A stretch of 64,000 nucleotides of DNA from Sthenelais limicola (taxonomy: Eukaryota; Annelida; Polychaeta; Phyllodocida; Sigalionidae). Shown here piece after piece: positions 1 to 10,568 of the stretch. Below the pieces are notes generated by a model. The model was not told the origin of the DNA, did not search any database, and saw only the letters and a program-made list of their open reading frames with translations. The stretch's first letter is position 1. Each line of letters opens with the position of its first letter. The position numbers and the translations under genes were made by a program. Where the stretch lies: contig OW804098.1 of the NCBI GenBank assembly GCA_942159475.1, positions 115,122,218 to 115,186,217 of the forward strand, written 5' to 3'.

Positions 1-833
1 GAGGGAAAGAATAATGTGCCCATCTGTGATGTGTTTCAGGAAAATGAGTCATAAGTTGCAAAATTGATATTTTTCAAAGTGTTTTTTTCACAAGATCATA
101 TTATTGGAATGTTCTGATTTTTGGAGAGTTCTTCACCCATAGCTATATTAATTAATGTATCAAATTTCAGGACAATCTATTCAATTCAATTCAATTCAAT
201 TCAATTCAGAAATTCTTTATTGGATGGTTTTGTTCACAATAGGTCGGTCAAATCTGGCACAAGGACATGCCAGTTCTTCCAATGACTGCCGACGTCTCTC
301 TTGAATTTTTCGTTACAACAATAACATGAAAGTCCCTTTATAGGGCTTCGTAACAACTTAATAATAACAACATGTCAGCTTTGAATGAGATGAATATTTA
401 CATCTGAAAACAGTAGATGAGGGTCCTAGCTTATAACAGTCTAAATTATTTGTATGCATCGTTATACATTAATTTTTAAAGGATACATTGTAACATACAG
501 TTCCTCAGTTATGTCCAGCATGGAGCACTAATACAAGTTATACTGTCTGCGGACTGAGAGGCGAGAGCGACATAGATAATTACAGTTAGAGTTGGCAGCG
601 GTGACAAATAGGAACACACATTTTCTAGGCAGGAGCAGTAACATTCTACAGTGAAGAAATAAAGTATCACAGTGGATTGGTAAGTTGATTTGAGAGAGAA
701 GGCATACTAATCGGTGTATGCTAATTCAGACATTAGTGATGATTATAAGTATAAACAGTCATATTTCAGTGTGAGCAGAAATATGTCACACTCTAATGGT
801 TGATAATAATATAATGTTATAACAGTACTAAGA

Positions 834-3734
834 TCAGAAAGGCGCAAGAAGCTGTTGCGTATATTTCCTAAATGAGGAACTGTCCTCTATTTTATGCGCT
901 GCTGGTTTCAGCTCATTCCATCGTATTCTAGATTTATATGTTATAGAGTCAGTGACCTTCGTCAACTTGGTGGTCAAGACTGTCATGTTTCTTTTACCAT
1001 TTGCGTGACTTCTAGTTGGTAGGTCTCTTATATCAATATTATTTTTATTTTGGGACAAGTAAAAAGCAATATCTAAAATATGTTTATCCCTTCGCGTTTG
1101 TAGGGGCCAAATATTTAGGGACTCATGCTCGCGATCCACATTGTCGTATTTGGATTTATTAAAAATTATCCTTAAAGCTAAATTTTGTTGGGACTGTAGT
1201 TTTTGTAGTATGGCTTTCGGGGCAGAATCATAAATGAAATCACAATAATCAATATTTGGAAGGATAGCTAACTTATATATATCATGTTTGGCTTTGTGAG
1301 TCAAGGAGTCCTTGGCTTTATATAATAATCTAACTTTAGAGGTAATTAATTTCAGAGTGTTACTGACATGCGATTTGAAGGTAAGTAGATCATCGAGCAT
1401 GAAGCCCAAGTATTTGTACTCATGAACTAAGTCTAATACAGCAGTGCCAAGGGTAAGATCAATGGCAGAGTTCAATGTTTTCGACCTAGATGCATAACTT
1501 AAAGAGAACGACATGGCCTTGCACTTAGAAGCGTTAAGGGATAGTTTGTTTTGGGCGCACCATAAGTATATATTGTTAAGATCGTTTTGAAGATTGTGAT
1601 GAAGAGTATCAATTTTAGAATTATGATAATAAATGACAGTGTCGTCTGCGTAATGTTGAATTTTGGCATGACGGACTACTGAATGTAAATCGTTAATATA
1701 AATTGTAAATAATATTGGGCCCAAAATGGTACCTTGTGGGACACCATAGGTAACTATCCCTTCTTCTGATTTTTGGCCATTTACACTAACAAACTGTCTC
1801 CTATTCCTGAGGTAATTTGTGAACCAAAGTAACTCCATGCCTGCTATTCCATAAGTTTCTAATTTATCTAAAAGAATTTTGTGATGGACCGTATCGAACG
1901 CTTTGCTAAAATCAAGGAAAACTGTCTTGTTAAAAAGCTTATCGTTCAAATTTGTATATAAGTTATCGAGGAAATCTACTTGAGCTTGTTGAATAGAATG
2001 ATTTTTACGGAAGCCATATTGGTTGTTATTAAATAGATTATTGGACTCAAAGTGATCGGTAAGCTGTTGCTGTACAGCTGTCTCAAGAATTTTAGCAGGC
2101 ATGGAGATACAAGATATGGGCCTGTAATTCGAGGCGTTCAGTTTACTGCCTGCCTTATATAACGGTGTTACCCGCGCCAACTTGAAAGAACTGGGTATCT
2201 TACCCAGGAGTAAAGAAATATTAATAACATGCGTCATTTGATCAGTTAAAGCTAGTAGACATGATTTCATAATAGTGGCCGGGATGAAGTTAATTCCGGA
2301 ATTCTTCGATACATCAATTTTCGAGATGATTTTCCCCACTTCCCTAGAAGACAACTCGCAGAACTTAAAATTGGGTACATCATATTCACTGGGGGTTTTT
2401 AAGTCAGAGTCAGCGGTAGTTGCGCAAGGGGGGATCTTCTTGGCAAGATTGGGGCCGACATTAAGGAAATAATTATTGAATTCAGTTGGTATTTCAGGCG
2501 GGTCTATCGCCTGGCCGTCCTTTTCTAGATATATAGTGCTACTCTTTTTGAGTTTCTCCGGGTTAATCAAAGGTCTTAAAAATTCCCAGAACTTCCGGGG
2601 GTTTTTATCATAAAATTCCAGATTAGCCTTAATAAACTGTGCTTTCGCTGTCTTACATTTAGAATTGGCCAGCCGCCTTAGGACTTTAGCCTGGTGTAAT
2701 AGTTCTGAGTCACATTTTAATTTAGCAAGTCTGAATAACTTGTCCCTTTCATTCATTATTAGTACTAGATCGGCGGCCATCCATTTTGGTTTGGTCCGAA
2801 CATTCCTAAACTTTTTTAAGGGGCACATTTTATCCAGATAAAATTGAATAGCATTTAGTATAATATCCCAGCACTTTTCCGGATCCGAGTTACTATAGAA
2901 CGGTTTCCAATCAAGATTCTTAAGAATTTCACTAAGGATCTTTTGGTCTAGGTGTTTTGTACACCTAGCCCAAAAGGTGTCAATATTATAAGCAGTGCGA
3001 GCCTTTTTCCTAACCAGGAAAATGGGGAAATGATCAGACAAATTTATGTCAATTGCACCAGCTGTGCTAACAAGGGAGGAGTTCGTGTAGAAGTGATCGA
3101 TTGTGGTTTGAGATCTGAGAGTCAATCTAGTGGGTATCTTTATGTGTTGAACTAGGGAGAAATCGTTTATCAAATTCTTAATTTCTGAAGAGAGATTAGT
3201 GGTAGAGGTGTCTATTACGTTAAAATCTAGGTTAAAATCACCCATCATATAAAGTTCGTGCGATTGATTTAATTTTGAAAGAATTTCGCGTAATTTTAGT
3301 ATTAATGTTTTCGTGCAACCACTAGGTGGTCTATACACATTCAGTATAGTACAACATTTGTTCATACCTTTTTTGACTATGGCAACTTGTACTTCTAGGT
3401 CTTTACTTGATATATTTAAATCCCTATAGGTCTCAGTGTCAACCACTAGTTCGTTCTTAAAATATATACACAACCCTCCTCCTCTTTTTCTCGTAGCTCT
3501 GTCTAAACGATATAATGTGTAGTTTTGCAGTTGTATTGCGTTATCATGAGTGCTGGCATTGAGCCAGGTCTCGTTGAAACCCAAAACATCTACATCCCCA
3601 CCTGATGTCAAGAACTCTATTTGTGTAAAGTGCTTGGAAAGGCTACGAATATTCCAAGACACTAATTTTAAGCCTTTCAAATTTTTCAAATCAGCGAAGG
3701 AGCACAGTAATGTACTACCAGTATCCGTCGCCAT
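834..3734 (-). CDS. Endonuclease-reverse transcriptase (ORF2-type protein) of the non-LTR element
   Basis: 966 aa from an ATG at 3734. Residues about 20-245 form an apurinic-type endonuclease: the Asn of SWNIRS, the Glu of FNETWL, MGDFNLD, the Asp-His of IDHFY and the terminal SDHFPI block are all visible. Residues about 515-790 are a reverse transcriptase, with NYRPISC, FLDFSKAFDTVHH, GVPQGTILGP and the catalytic YADD at about residues 695-698. The C-terminal 170 residues have the usual non-LTR thumb and tail. There is no RNase H domain. The protein should nick target DNA and prime reverse transcription from it. There are no internal stops, so it could be active. It lies 1.8 kb downstream of the SGNH ORF, an unusually long gap for this element type. 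Confidence 0.93.
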   Translation of the reverse strand: MATDTGSTLLCSFADLKNLKGLKLVSWNIRSLSKHFTQIEFLTSGGDVDVLGFNETWLNASTHDNAIQLQNYTLYRLDRATRKRGGGLCIYFKNELVVDTETYRDLNISSKDLEVQVAIVKKGMNKCCTILNVYRPPSGCTKTLILKLREILSKLNQSHELYMMGDFNLDFNVIDTSTTNLSSEIKNLINDFSLVQHIKIPTRLTLRSQTTIDHFYTNSSLVSTAGAIDINLSDHFPIFLVRKKARTAYNIDTFWARCTKHLDQKILSEILKNLDWKPFYSNSDPEKCWDIILNAIQFYLDKMCPLKKFRNVRTKPKWMAADLVLIMNERDKLFRLAKLKCDSELLHQAKVLRRLANSKCKTAKAQFIKANLEFYDKNPRKFWEFLRPLINPEKLKKSSTIYLEKDGQAIDPPEIPTEFNNYFLNVGPNLAKKIPPCATTADSDLKTPSEYDVPNFKFCELSSREVGKIISKIDVSKNSGINFIPATIMKSCLLALTDQMTHVINISLLLGKIPSSFKLARVTPLYKAGSKLNASNYRPISCISMPAKILETAVQQQLTDHFESNNLFNNNQYGFRKNHSIQQAQVDFLDNLYTNLNDKLFNKTVFLDFSKAFDTVHHKILLDKLETYGIAGMELLWFTNYLRNRRQFVSVNGQKSEEGIVTYGVPQGTILGPILFTIYINDLHSVVRHAKIQHYADDTVIYYHNSKIDTLHHNLQNDLNNIYLWCAQNKLSLNASKCKAMSFSLSYASRSKTLNSAIDLTLGTAVLDLVHEYKYLGFMLDDLLTFKSHVSNTLKLITSKVRLLYKAKDSLTHKAKHDIYKLAILPNIDYCDFIYDSAPKAILQKLQSQQNLALRIIFNKSKYDNVDREHESLNIWPLQTRRDKHILDIAFYLSQNKNNIDIRDLPTRSHANGKRNMTVLTTKLTKVTDSITYKSRIRWNELKPAAHKIEDSSSFRKYTQQLLAPF

Positions 3735-5526
3735 GACAAGTAAACGTCAGTAACAGTAAGAAGAATACGTTTGGAATTTTAACTAAGCATAAATTCATCT
3801 AAATTCATCCAACCCGATGAAGACTATGTACATTTTGTACGTGGATTTTTACACAGGACTTATGCATTCTCTTGTGGTTATTAAACCACTACTATATAAC
3901 ATTAAGTGACATTAAGTGACAACAAGCGACAAAGAACTCACAATACCATCTGAGATACATTTTGATATGGCTTAACTCACGTTTGCTTATTAAAATTGTA
4001 TCGGTACTAGCAATATAGCTCACAAGATGGGGATCCAATTAGAGATCCATAAGAGTAATGAACAGCAATACGCATAAGTGGCAAGCTAAAGTTAGTCGAA
4101 GTACAATTTTATCTTACAATAACAGCGATGAATGAGAGGTAGGTAAATGAAATGAGAATAAGAATAATACATAGTCGATAAGCGAATGACGTCAATCAAC
4201 TGAATAATTAAATAATTAATTAAGTATAGTCAATCAACTGAATAATTAAATAATTAATTAAGTATACATTGTGATGAAATTACTCAGATTAACAACTGAT
4301 TAAGTGGACAGGAGCTAGTTCGGTGTGAATGGCATATCAAAACGCCGTAACATTATTATTACTCAGCGATCATTATATCAAAAACGCCGTAACATTATTA
4401 CTGGACTAATGTTAATGTTAACTATAAAATGATGAATTAATGAGTGAGTTGGTGCATCGAACCTTCTCTGCGAGAATAATAAACATAACTGGGCTGATTA
4501 TAGTCAAGTGAATAAGTTCAGTTATGACAGTAACTATATTATTTGCGCTTTTGGGCTGAAATGATGAGGCAGGATAAGGAGATAGGAGGTACTAAATCAA
4601 GTTACCTCAATAATCTAACCGATCGCGGGCTCATCGCTCCAGCCGGTTGGCTTACAGCATTGGGTTTTCCATAATCATGAGTATTCTTCACTATTTTTAA
4701 TAATACTATTTTAATGACACCCCCCAATAACATTAACACCTCTATATAGATTCTCAGCATGAAGAGTATACATTTTACACATTGAAGCATTGGGGATGGG
4801 AGTACCTCTATGAAATACCTTGGGAGACACAGCTTTGCCTGAATATTGTATCAGATCAGATTAGATTGACAATAGGTAATACGTTACGACCACATTTTGA
4901 GATATTATAGCATTGAAATAGTGAGGTCCTGAGCAGTATACTATCTTACAAGTATCCAGGGTTATACAACTATATTAATAAAAGTGATTGGCCGGATTCG
5001 TTTATGAGATCGTGAACTAGTGTTACAATAGACATTATTCAGAAGTTTCATCAAATGTAGTCATAGTAGTCATTTCATGAATAATGATAATATTGGGTAT
5101 AATACCTGTTAAACCAATTAGTTGATTCTCAATAAGTCTACGGAGTATGAGAGCGACGGTGTATGACAAGACAGGGGAGAGAAACTAAATCAAGTTATCT
5201 CAATATCAAGTTCATCAACCGACTAGTCATGGCCTTGATTATTATTGTTGTAGTAGCTTGTGATTTTAAAGTTACAGTTCAGGTAGATCTATGTCGTGTG
5301 GTAAAACATTTGTAGAGAGTTTCAATGCAAGTCTGCGTGTGCAGAAATGTCAGTGATTTCGAGCTGATTTTACTGCAGAGGTGCTTCTGAAGCATATCGG
5401 AATATACACAATAGTCTACAAGAGTAAGAGCGAATACCGATTGATAATACTAATTTAACGACGGTGAATTGACATGCCCGATAGGAATTAGTGATGTCCG
5501 ATTTGGTCCAGTACTGAAATAGATTT
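3735..5526. other. Long non-coding spacer between the SGNH ORF and the endonuclease-RT ORF
   Basis: No ORF above about 60 codons is convincing here. It is AT-rich and holds two short internal duplications: a 35-bp tandem pair at about 4195-4264, and a repeated AAAACGCCGTAACATTATTA motif at about 4338 and 4380. It sits inside the element, between the target duplications. It may carry a downstream promoter or translation signal for the RT ORF, or be a later insertion; neither is shown. Confidence 0.6.
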
Positions 5527-6219
5527 TCAATTATGGGGTCCTCTGTAATCAAGGCGCGCCGAGAATGTCTTGCATATAGCTATGGCCCACTTTTCCTGGA
5601 GGTATGGAGATAAGTGGCAGCCGTCTAATGCCATATTGAAGTAGTTGTGGGTGTAGGTGGAATTATTTGGGTGATACCTATGGATGACCCTTTGCGTCCA
5701 AGGTGTACCTACCCCATTGGAGATATTAAAATCTTTAATCATTTGTATAGCGGTTTCTACTTGTTGGTTAAGCTTCTCTTGAAGAGGGTGGTCGGGAACT
5801 TCCTCTATGGAGATGTCTCCTTGCTGGAGTTCTTTCCTCCTATTATAACGGTTAATGTGCATCCCTGTTATAGGGGAGAAGCTAACATAGGTGCGTTGAG
5901 AAAGGTGATTAGTGATGTAATCATATGAGTTACGCAGCTCTTGGGATAAGTCTTCTTTCATTAATTCAATATCAGAGTTACGAAGTGTGACTAATTTGGT
6001 GTACTTATCTTTGGTAGTCAGGTTACATAGCCCAGACATAACAAAAACATGACTCGGCGCGAGTCGATGAAGATCATCAGTAGCCTGTAGGACTGATTGG
6101 TATATGGTGGCACCTGATGATGAGGAGAGTTCAAAGGAAACATTCGTGCTAAGCTGACTCCTTATAGCTGGGCCGAGTGTCCTTACTCGGGAGTCGCCTA
6201 CTATCAAAATAGAGTCCAT
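5527..6219 (-). CDS. SGNH/GDSL-hydrolase-like protein of the non-LTR element
   Basis: 230 aa from the first in-frame ATG at 6219; the frame is open to about 6318 but without an earlier ATG. SGNH blocks can be seen: VGDSRVRTLG near the N terminus (nucleophile Ser in GDS), VMSGLCNLT in the middle (block III-like) and DGCHLSPY near the C terminus (Asp-x-x-His dyad). Esterase domains of this fold are known in CR1/L2-type ORF1 proteins; here it is a separate ORF. It is in the same frame as ORF1 but separated from it by two stops (6328-6330 and 6319-6321), so it probably needs reinitiation. The substrate is unknown. It is unrelated to the lipase genes later in the window beyond the shared fold. Confidence 0.75.
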   Translation of the reverse strand: MDSILIVGDSRVRTLGPAIRSQLSTNVSFELSSSSGATIYQSVLQATDDLHRLAPSHVFVMSGLCNLTTKDKYTKLVTLRNSDIELMKEDLSQELRNSYDYITNHLSQRTYVSFSPITGMHINRYNRRKELQQGDISIEEVPDHPLQEKLNQQVETAIQMIKDFNISNGVGTPWTQRVIHRYHPNNSTYTHNYFNMALDGCHLSPYLQEKWAIAICKTFSARLDYRGPHN

Positions 6220-6327
6220 GTTGTTGTCAGTAATATGAGCGATAATATGGAGGCTAATAGTTCCAGGTCGAGATATATAGAAGTAAGTCACAGTGTCGCA
6301 TTTGGCACTCAAGGTGAGTTATGTAAG

Positions 6328-8406
6328 CTAAGCCCGCTTCTGTAGATCTTGTTTTAGCTTTCCCAAAATTTTTCCACAAAGATTAGAACCTTCAAAATCT
6401 TTGGAAAGCAGCTTTGATCTGAGTCCGTTTTGGTCTAGGATCCGAGGAAGATTGCACCCGGTGGCCCACTTCCTGTCCGTGGTCATTTCATAGAATCTCG
6501 TCTGCGTGAGATTTACTAACTTTTTCTGTATATATTTATTCTGCTCGAATTTTTGCTTGATTATTTCCTCTAAGACACTTTTTTCCTTCTTTTTCCATTC
6601 CGGGGTTGGAGTTAGTTCCATCCTGGCTTTCCGCTTGACTATATAAGGATTCGGTGTATGTCGGAACTCATCGGCAAGTTCCGGCCGACCTAGTTCTGTA
6701 GCTTTTGCAGACTGAAATGCATGCTCTGCGGATTTGTACAGTTTTCCTTTATAATCAAATTCTGACGGATGAAAATTTGAGAGGAACGAGTGTTCGCTCT
6801 TAAATCCAATTCCACGCCCGTTATCAACATCCACTGACCTGGCATCCTCCGGTCTACAGCCATCTGGGAGCGTGTGTAAGTCCCGGCTAGTGAAGGATTT
6901 GTTGTCCGTCAGAATGTGGCTGCCACGATGCTCTGACGTACGATTATTGAGCCGTAACAGTTGTTGACAATCACGTAGAATATGGTATTCATAAGCAGGG
7001 ACAATCAAGCCTTGTTTGTTTATCTCGAGCCGAGCAAAACGAGTATCTGAGTGACGGACATCGGATATGTTCTCTGCTAACTTAGTGAGAATCACTCCAG
7101 ATTTGGACTTGACGAAGACTGGCCTAATAATTTTGTCGTCTAGTAGGCCGATTCTATATACTTCAACTATGTCATCAACATCAAAATCTTGATCCAGTTT
7201 TCTAAAGACAACATGGATTGTATTGACTATGTCGTCCTCCCCGAGCTCAGTGATGTTCTCCAGTACTACGAACTTGCGATGATCGTGGGGAGGAGGGACA
7301 CGAGGAGCACGGGGAACACGAGGTCGTCGAGGAGGCATATGTGTTTGCGGCCATTGAGGCGGCATGGGCGGCGTGGGCCTCCAACCTGGAGGCGGTCTGT
7401 TCTGATACCCCGGGGGAGGATGAGTAAATGGAGGAAATTGCAAAACTTGTTTATTCGGAGCTTGGCTGACGTGAGTACTACTGTTAGAAATCTTATTAAG
7501 GCAAGATTCTGTGTGTGCAGCGAGCGTATCAATGGATGTTGTTATTCTTTCAACTCCTGATTGCCCCTCGGTGCGAAGTGCTTTCAGATCTGCGTGTAGG
7601 CTGTCCGATGACAGTGCGGTTTTTACATCCTTTACATTTCGACCCAGGCCACCCAATTCGGCCTCAAGACTGGAATATTTGGCATTTAAATCAGTCCCTA
7701 GTTTCTCTATTTCTGATCTCAAATCTGTGATGGAAGATTTAACCTCCTTAATAGATGATTCAATGCGGCCTTCTGTAATTTTAATGCTCGATGTGACAGC
7801 CGCCTCTAGTATAGGTGTCAATTTGAGAGTTAACGAGTTAAGGAGGCTGTCAGTGGGGTCCGCTAATGAAGTGTTAGGGCTTGACCTGCTTGTATTTGTA
7901 TTTAGTTGAGATCTTGTCTCTTCAATGTTAAACAGTATGTCCTTCATTTTATCTAGGTTTTGAGACCTTTGGAGCAATAAATTGCGGACACTATTTGTGC
8001 TTGAGGCATCCTTCGGGGAGGATACAACTCTCGATGATAATAAAGTGCTACTGTCACGACTCTCCTTCGATGGGATCGATTCTGTGGTCGAGACGAAGAG
8101 ATCGATATCACAAGGTAGTGTGGCATTTTCGGCATTTATATTTGGGGAGCTTTTATCGAACTTAATTTCATTCTCACTGGAATCTTGTTGTGAGAGCTGC
8201 AAATTTCGATTTGATAACTGCTGAGAGAGCACCGCTTGATGCACCGGTGATTGTACCAGCGATGGGATACTTCCACTGGAGCCTGAGATCGGTGTAGAGG
8301 TCAACAAGCTTACATGAGAATCATTTTCTAATTTCAGTGATTCTGAGAGTGTTAGATCAATATCAGGTATTTTAGTCCCCTGTGATAGTTGGTTTTGGTC
8401 CGCCAT
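6328..8406 (-). CDS. ORF1 protein: coiled coil, proline-rich linker, RRM-like region and C-terminal NADAR domain
   Basis: 692 aa, ATG at 8406. Residues 1-140 are Ser/Thr/Asn-rich and probably disordered. About 175-300 is a coiled-coil-like stretch rich in Lys, Glu and Leu heptads. About 320-375 is proline-rich with a basic Arg-Pro run. About 380-500 resembles the RRM-like nucleic-acid-binding part of LINE ORF1 proteins (FVVLENITE, VYRIG, RPVFVKSKSG). About 532-690 matches the NADAR family: HSFLSNFHP, YKSAEHAFQSAK, PEWKKKEK, KFEQN, FYEMTTDRKWATGCNLP. NADAR proteins act on ADP-ribose-type substrates, and some are reported to remove ADP-ribose from guanine in DNA. ORF1 normally coats element RNA; the NADAR domain is the odd part. 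Its catalytic role here is inferred. Confidence 0.85.
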   Translation of the reverse strand: MADQNQLSQGTKIPDIDLTLSESLKLENDSHVSLLTSTPISGSSGSIPSLVQSPVHQAVLSQQLSNRNLQLSQQDSSENEIKFDKSSPNINAENATLPCDIDLFVSTTESIPSKESRDSSTLLSSRVVSSPKDASSTNSVRNLLLQRSQNLDKMKDILFNIEETRSQLNTNTSRSSPNTSLADPTDSLLNSLTLKLTPILEAAVTSSIKITEGRIESSIKEVKSSITDLRSEIEKLGTDLNAKYSSLEAELGGLGRNVKDVKTALSSDSLHADLKALRTEGQSGVERITTSIDTLAAHTESCLNKISNSSTHVSQAPNKQVLQFPPFTHPPPGYQNRPPPGWRPTPPMPPQWPQTHMPPRRPRVPRAPRVPPPHDHRKFVVLENITELGEDDIVNTIHVVFRKLDQDFDVDDIVEVYRIGLLDDKIIRPVFVKSKSGVILTKLAENISDVRHSDTRFARLEINKQGLIVPAYEYHILRDCQQLLRLNNRTSEHRGSHILTDNKSFTSRDLHTLPDGCRPEDARSVDVDNGRGIGFKSEHSFLSNFHPSEFDYKGKLYKSAEHAFQSAKATELGRPELADEFRHTPNPYIVKRKARMELTPTPEWKKKEKSVLEEIIKQKFEQNKYIQKKLVNLTQTRFYEMTTDRKWATGCNLPRILDQNGLRSKLLSKDFEGSNLCGKILGKLKQDLQKRA

Positions 8407-9134
8407 TGTATTTTACATAAATAGTCATTCATAAAGGCACATTTGTAAAGTTGATAAAGTTCAGAGGTGGGCGATGATAGAGGCCTCGAGCTTACCAAGG
8501 GCGACGTCCCTTGCGGCTGTCAGTTTAGGACAAGTAGAAACCTTTGCTCTCTAATATCTGGCCGTCCTCTAGCGATCACGTCCAATAGTCTTCATCTTCA
8601 AAGTCTAGATGTGTTTACGAATAGAAATTACCATTTGTGTGGTTATATGCCTAGTTTTCCAAACTGGATTATATAATTTTAGCCCAGAGCGAGCATCACG
8701 ACGTTGTTGCGACGTATTATGTATTGAGCATGTCTATATCTATGTTATATATCCATGCGTTTTAAAGGTCCTCATATGGACTACATTTAATTACTTTACT
8801 GTTTATTGACCCCCAGAAATATTGGAAACTTTTTTTTCAAAAACGAAAATATCAAACTTAAAATCTAGAAATACTTATTAGATTATTAGACTGTTTACTA
8901 TCATTGGAATCGGCTAAATCTCATCTTTTCAAATATAATGGTATCTCAAAATCTATTTTTTGCGACTTATGACTCATTTTCCTGAAACACATCACATCTC
9001 TGCATTGATATGTTGTCTCCGGGATCATTCAGGAGGCGACACCTTCTTGTATCTTTGGTTCAAACCCCTTTCACAAGATGGCCTCGTAGTATGGGTTACA
9101 GCTCACACGACGGAACTAGCGTTCTCTTTCCATT

Positions 9135-9936
9135 TGTGATGTGTTTCAGGGAAATGAGCCACAAAAATGGATACTTTTCAAAGTCATTCATTCACAAGAT
9201 CTTTTATAGAAATGTTCACATTTGTGTTGTGTTTCAGGAAAATGAGTCATAAGTTGCAAAATTGATATTTTTCAAAGCGTTTTTTTCACAAGATCACATT
9301 ATTGGAATGTTCTGATTCTTGGAGAGTGTCACTTATAATTATGTCAATCGATGTATCAAATTTCAGGACAATCTATGTAATATATCCTTTCATTTTAAAG
9401 GTGCTCATATGGACTGCATTTAGTTTCTTTACTGTTTATTGATCCCCAGAAATATTGGAAATCTTTTTTTCAAAATGAAAATATCAAACTTAAAATCTAA
9501 AAATACTTATTAGATTATTAGACTGTTTACTATCATTGGAATCGGCTTGATCTCATCTTTTCAAATATAATGATATCTCAAAATCTATTTTTTGCGACTT
9601 ATGACTCATTTTCCTGAAACACATCACATTTTTTAAAGTATGTACCATTAAACCTTAAACCATTATGAATGCATTTATCAAATGTCAGTACTGTGTACTA
9701 AATATGTCCTTGCATTTCTAAGGTCATCCTATTGAGTATAATTAGCTACTAGTGCTGGTCTATTCAGAAATATTGCTTTTCTTTTTCAAAAATATAAATA
9801 TAAAACTTAAAATCTCTCGAAGTACTTGTTAGTTTTCCTAATGTTTACTATCATTAGAATCGGCTTGATCTAATCTTTTGAAATATATAATGATATATCT
9901 CAAATCCACTTTTGACTCATTTTCATAAAACACATT
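9135..9936. repeat. MITE A copy split by another A copy (9135-9222 and 9629-9936)
   Basis: The left portion starts TGTGATGTGTTTCAGG and the right portion ends with degraded ATGACTCATTTTC-type sequence. The younger copy at 9223-9628 lies between them. This is the more diverged outer copy. Confidence 0.75.
9223..9628. repeat. Intact MITE A copy nested in an older A copy
   Basis: 406 bp with both TIRs (TGTGTTGTGTTTCAGG and TTTTCCTGAAACACATCACA). It closely matches the copy that received the retrotransposon and provides the empty-site sequence GACAATCTATGTAATATATC. Confidence 0.88.
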
Positions 9937-10188
9937 AGTATTTAAAGATTTGTATTCAGCAATAGAACATTATGTAACAGTTATACTATTCTCAGGACGT
10001 GCTGATTTTACTTACAAAAGTGACAAAATATTACAATAATTATATTAATCAGATGACAAAGACAATTTACATACCTTTGATTTTGATACAGATACTAAAG
10101 TAACAGTAAAATTTATCAGAGGCTAGCACTTAGGCAATTTAAACGAAAAAAAGAATAATAAAAAAACGTTAAAATCCAATCCCAGTAT
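9937..10188. other. Unique AT-rich DNA, no feature seen
   Basis: About 250 bp between MITE clusters, upstream of lipase exon 4. I searched it for a GDS-block exon (exon 3 of the plus-strand lipase) and found none. Confidence 0.5.
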
Positions 10189-10430
10189 ATGGGTCAGATT
10201 TTCAGAAAATGTACAATTGGCAGCTGTACACATTTAGTAAATTCTGCTAAATTAGACTGAAAAATGGTCAATACTAGGTATATCTGAGTATTATTTGGTG
10301 TCGCATTGATTTAAAGTATCAGTTCTGTTTTGTTAAACTGCATTTTGAAGCTCATTTTTGTCTTAAATGTGGGTTATTTGAGAGCATTGGTGAAGGTGAA
10401 TTGTACATTTTCTGAAAATCTGACCCATAT
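10189..10430 (+). repeat. MITE B copy
   Basis: Both TIRs are present and flanked by TA-rich sequence; full length about 240 bp. Confidence 0.88.
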
Positions 10431-10568
10431 ATCAAACAGAATAGTTCTTTCTCAACGAGAAGGGTCATAATTATATTTCACACACAAACCATCAAAAACA
10501 TTTTCCCCTAGACACCACATCAGATTATATCATTAAATTTAACCCCAGTGAATGAAGTGCCTATTATA

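Larger units (their letters stand above)
181..8737 (-). mobile_element. Full-length non-LTR retrotransposon, CR1/L2-like, with NADAR-containing ORF1
   Basis: The element is about 8.56 kb and lies inside an A MITE. ATCTAT at 175-180 and again at 8738-8743 is a 6-bp target-site duplication, and the empty site is visible in the A copy at 9223-9628. The 3' end, at low coordinates, is a (TTGAA)n tail as read on the minus strand, which is usual for CR1-type elements. From 5' to 3' it has a 5' UTR (8407-8737), ORF1 (8406-6328), an SGNH ORF (6219-5527), a 1.8-kb spacer, an endonuclease-RT ORF (3734-834) and a 3' UTR of about 650 nt. All three frames are open and both ends are intact, so insertion was probably recent. 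The clade is a judgement from RT motifs, not a phylogeny. Confidence 0.9.
25..8996. repeat. MITE family A copy split by a full-length retrotransposon (25-180 and 8744-8996)
   Basis: The left end at 25 begins TGTGATGTGTTTCAGGAAAA and the right end at 8996 is its inverted copy. The neighbouring intact copy at 9223-9628 reads straight across the break, so it serves as the empty-site reference. The two halves together make a normal copy of about 410 bp. Confidence 0.88.

Noticed and set aside
5527..6219. A link between the retrotransposon SGNH ORF and the lipase genes
   Set aside because: Only the fold-level motifs are shared; block sequences and exon structure differ and the ORF belongs to the element.
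6220..6312. N-terminal extension of the SGNH ORF
   Set aside because: It would start at TTG; the first ATG is 6219 and the SGNH block starts just after it.
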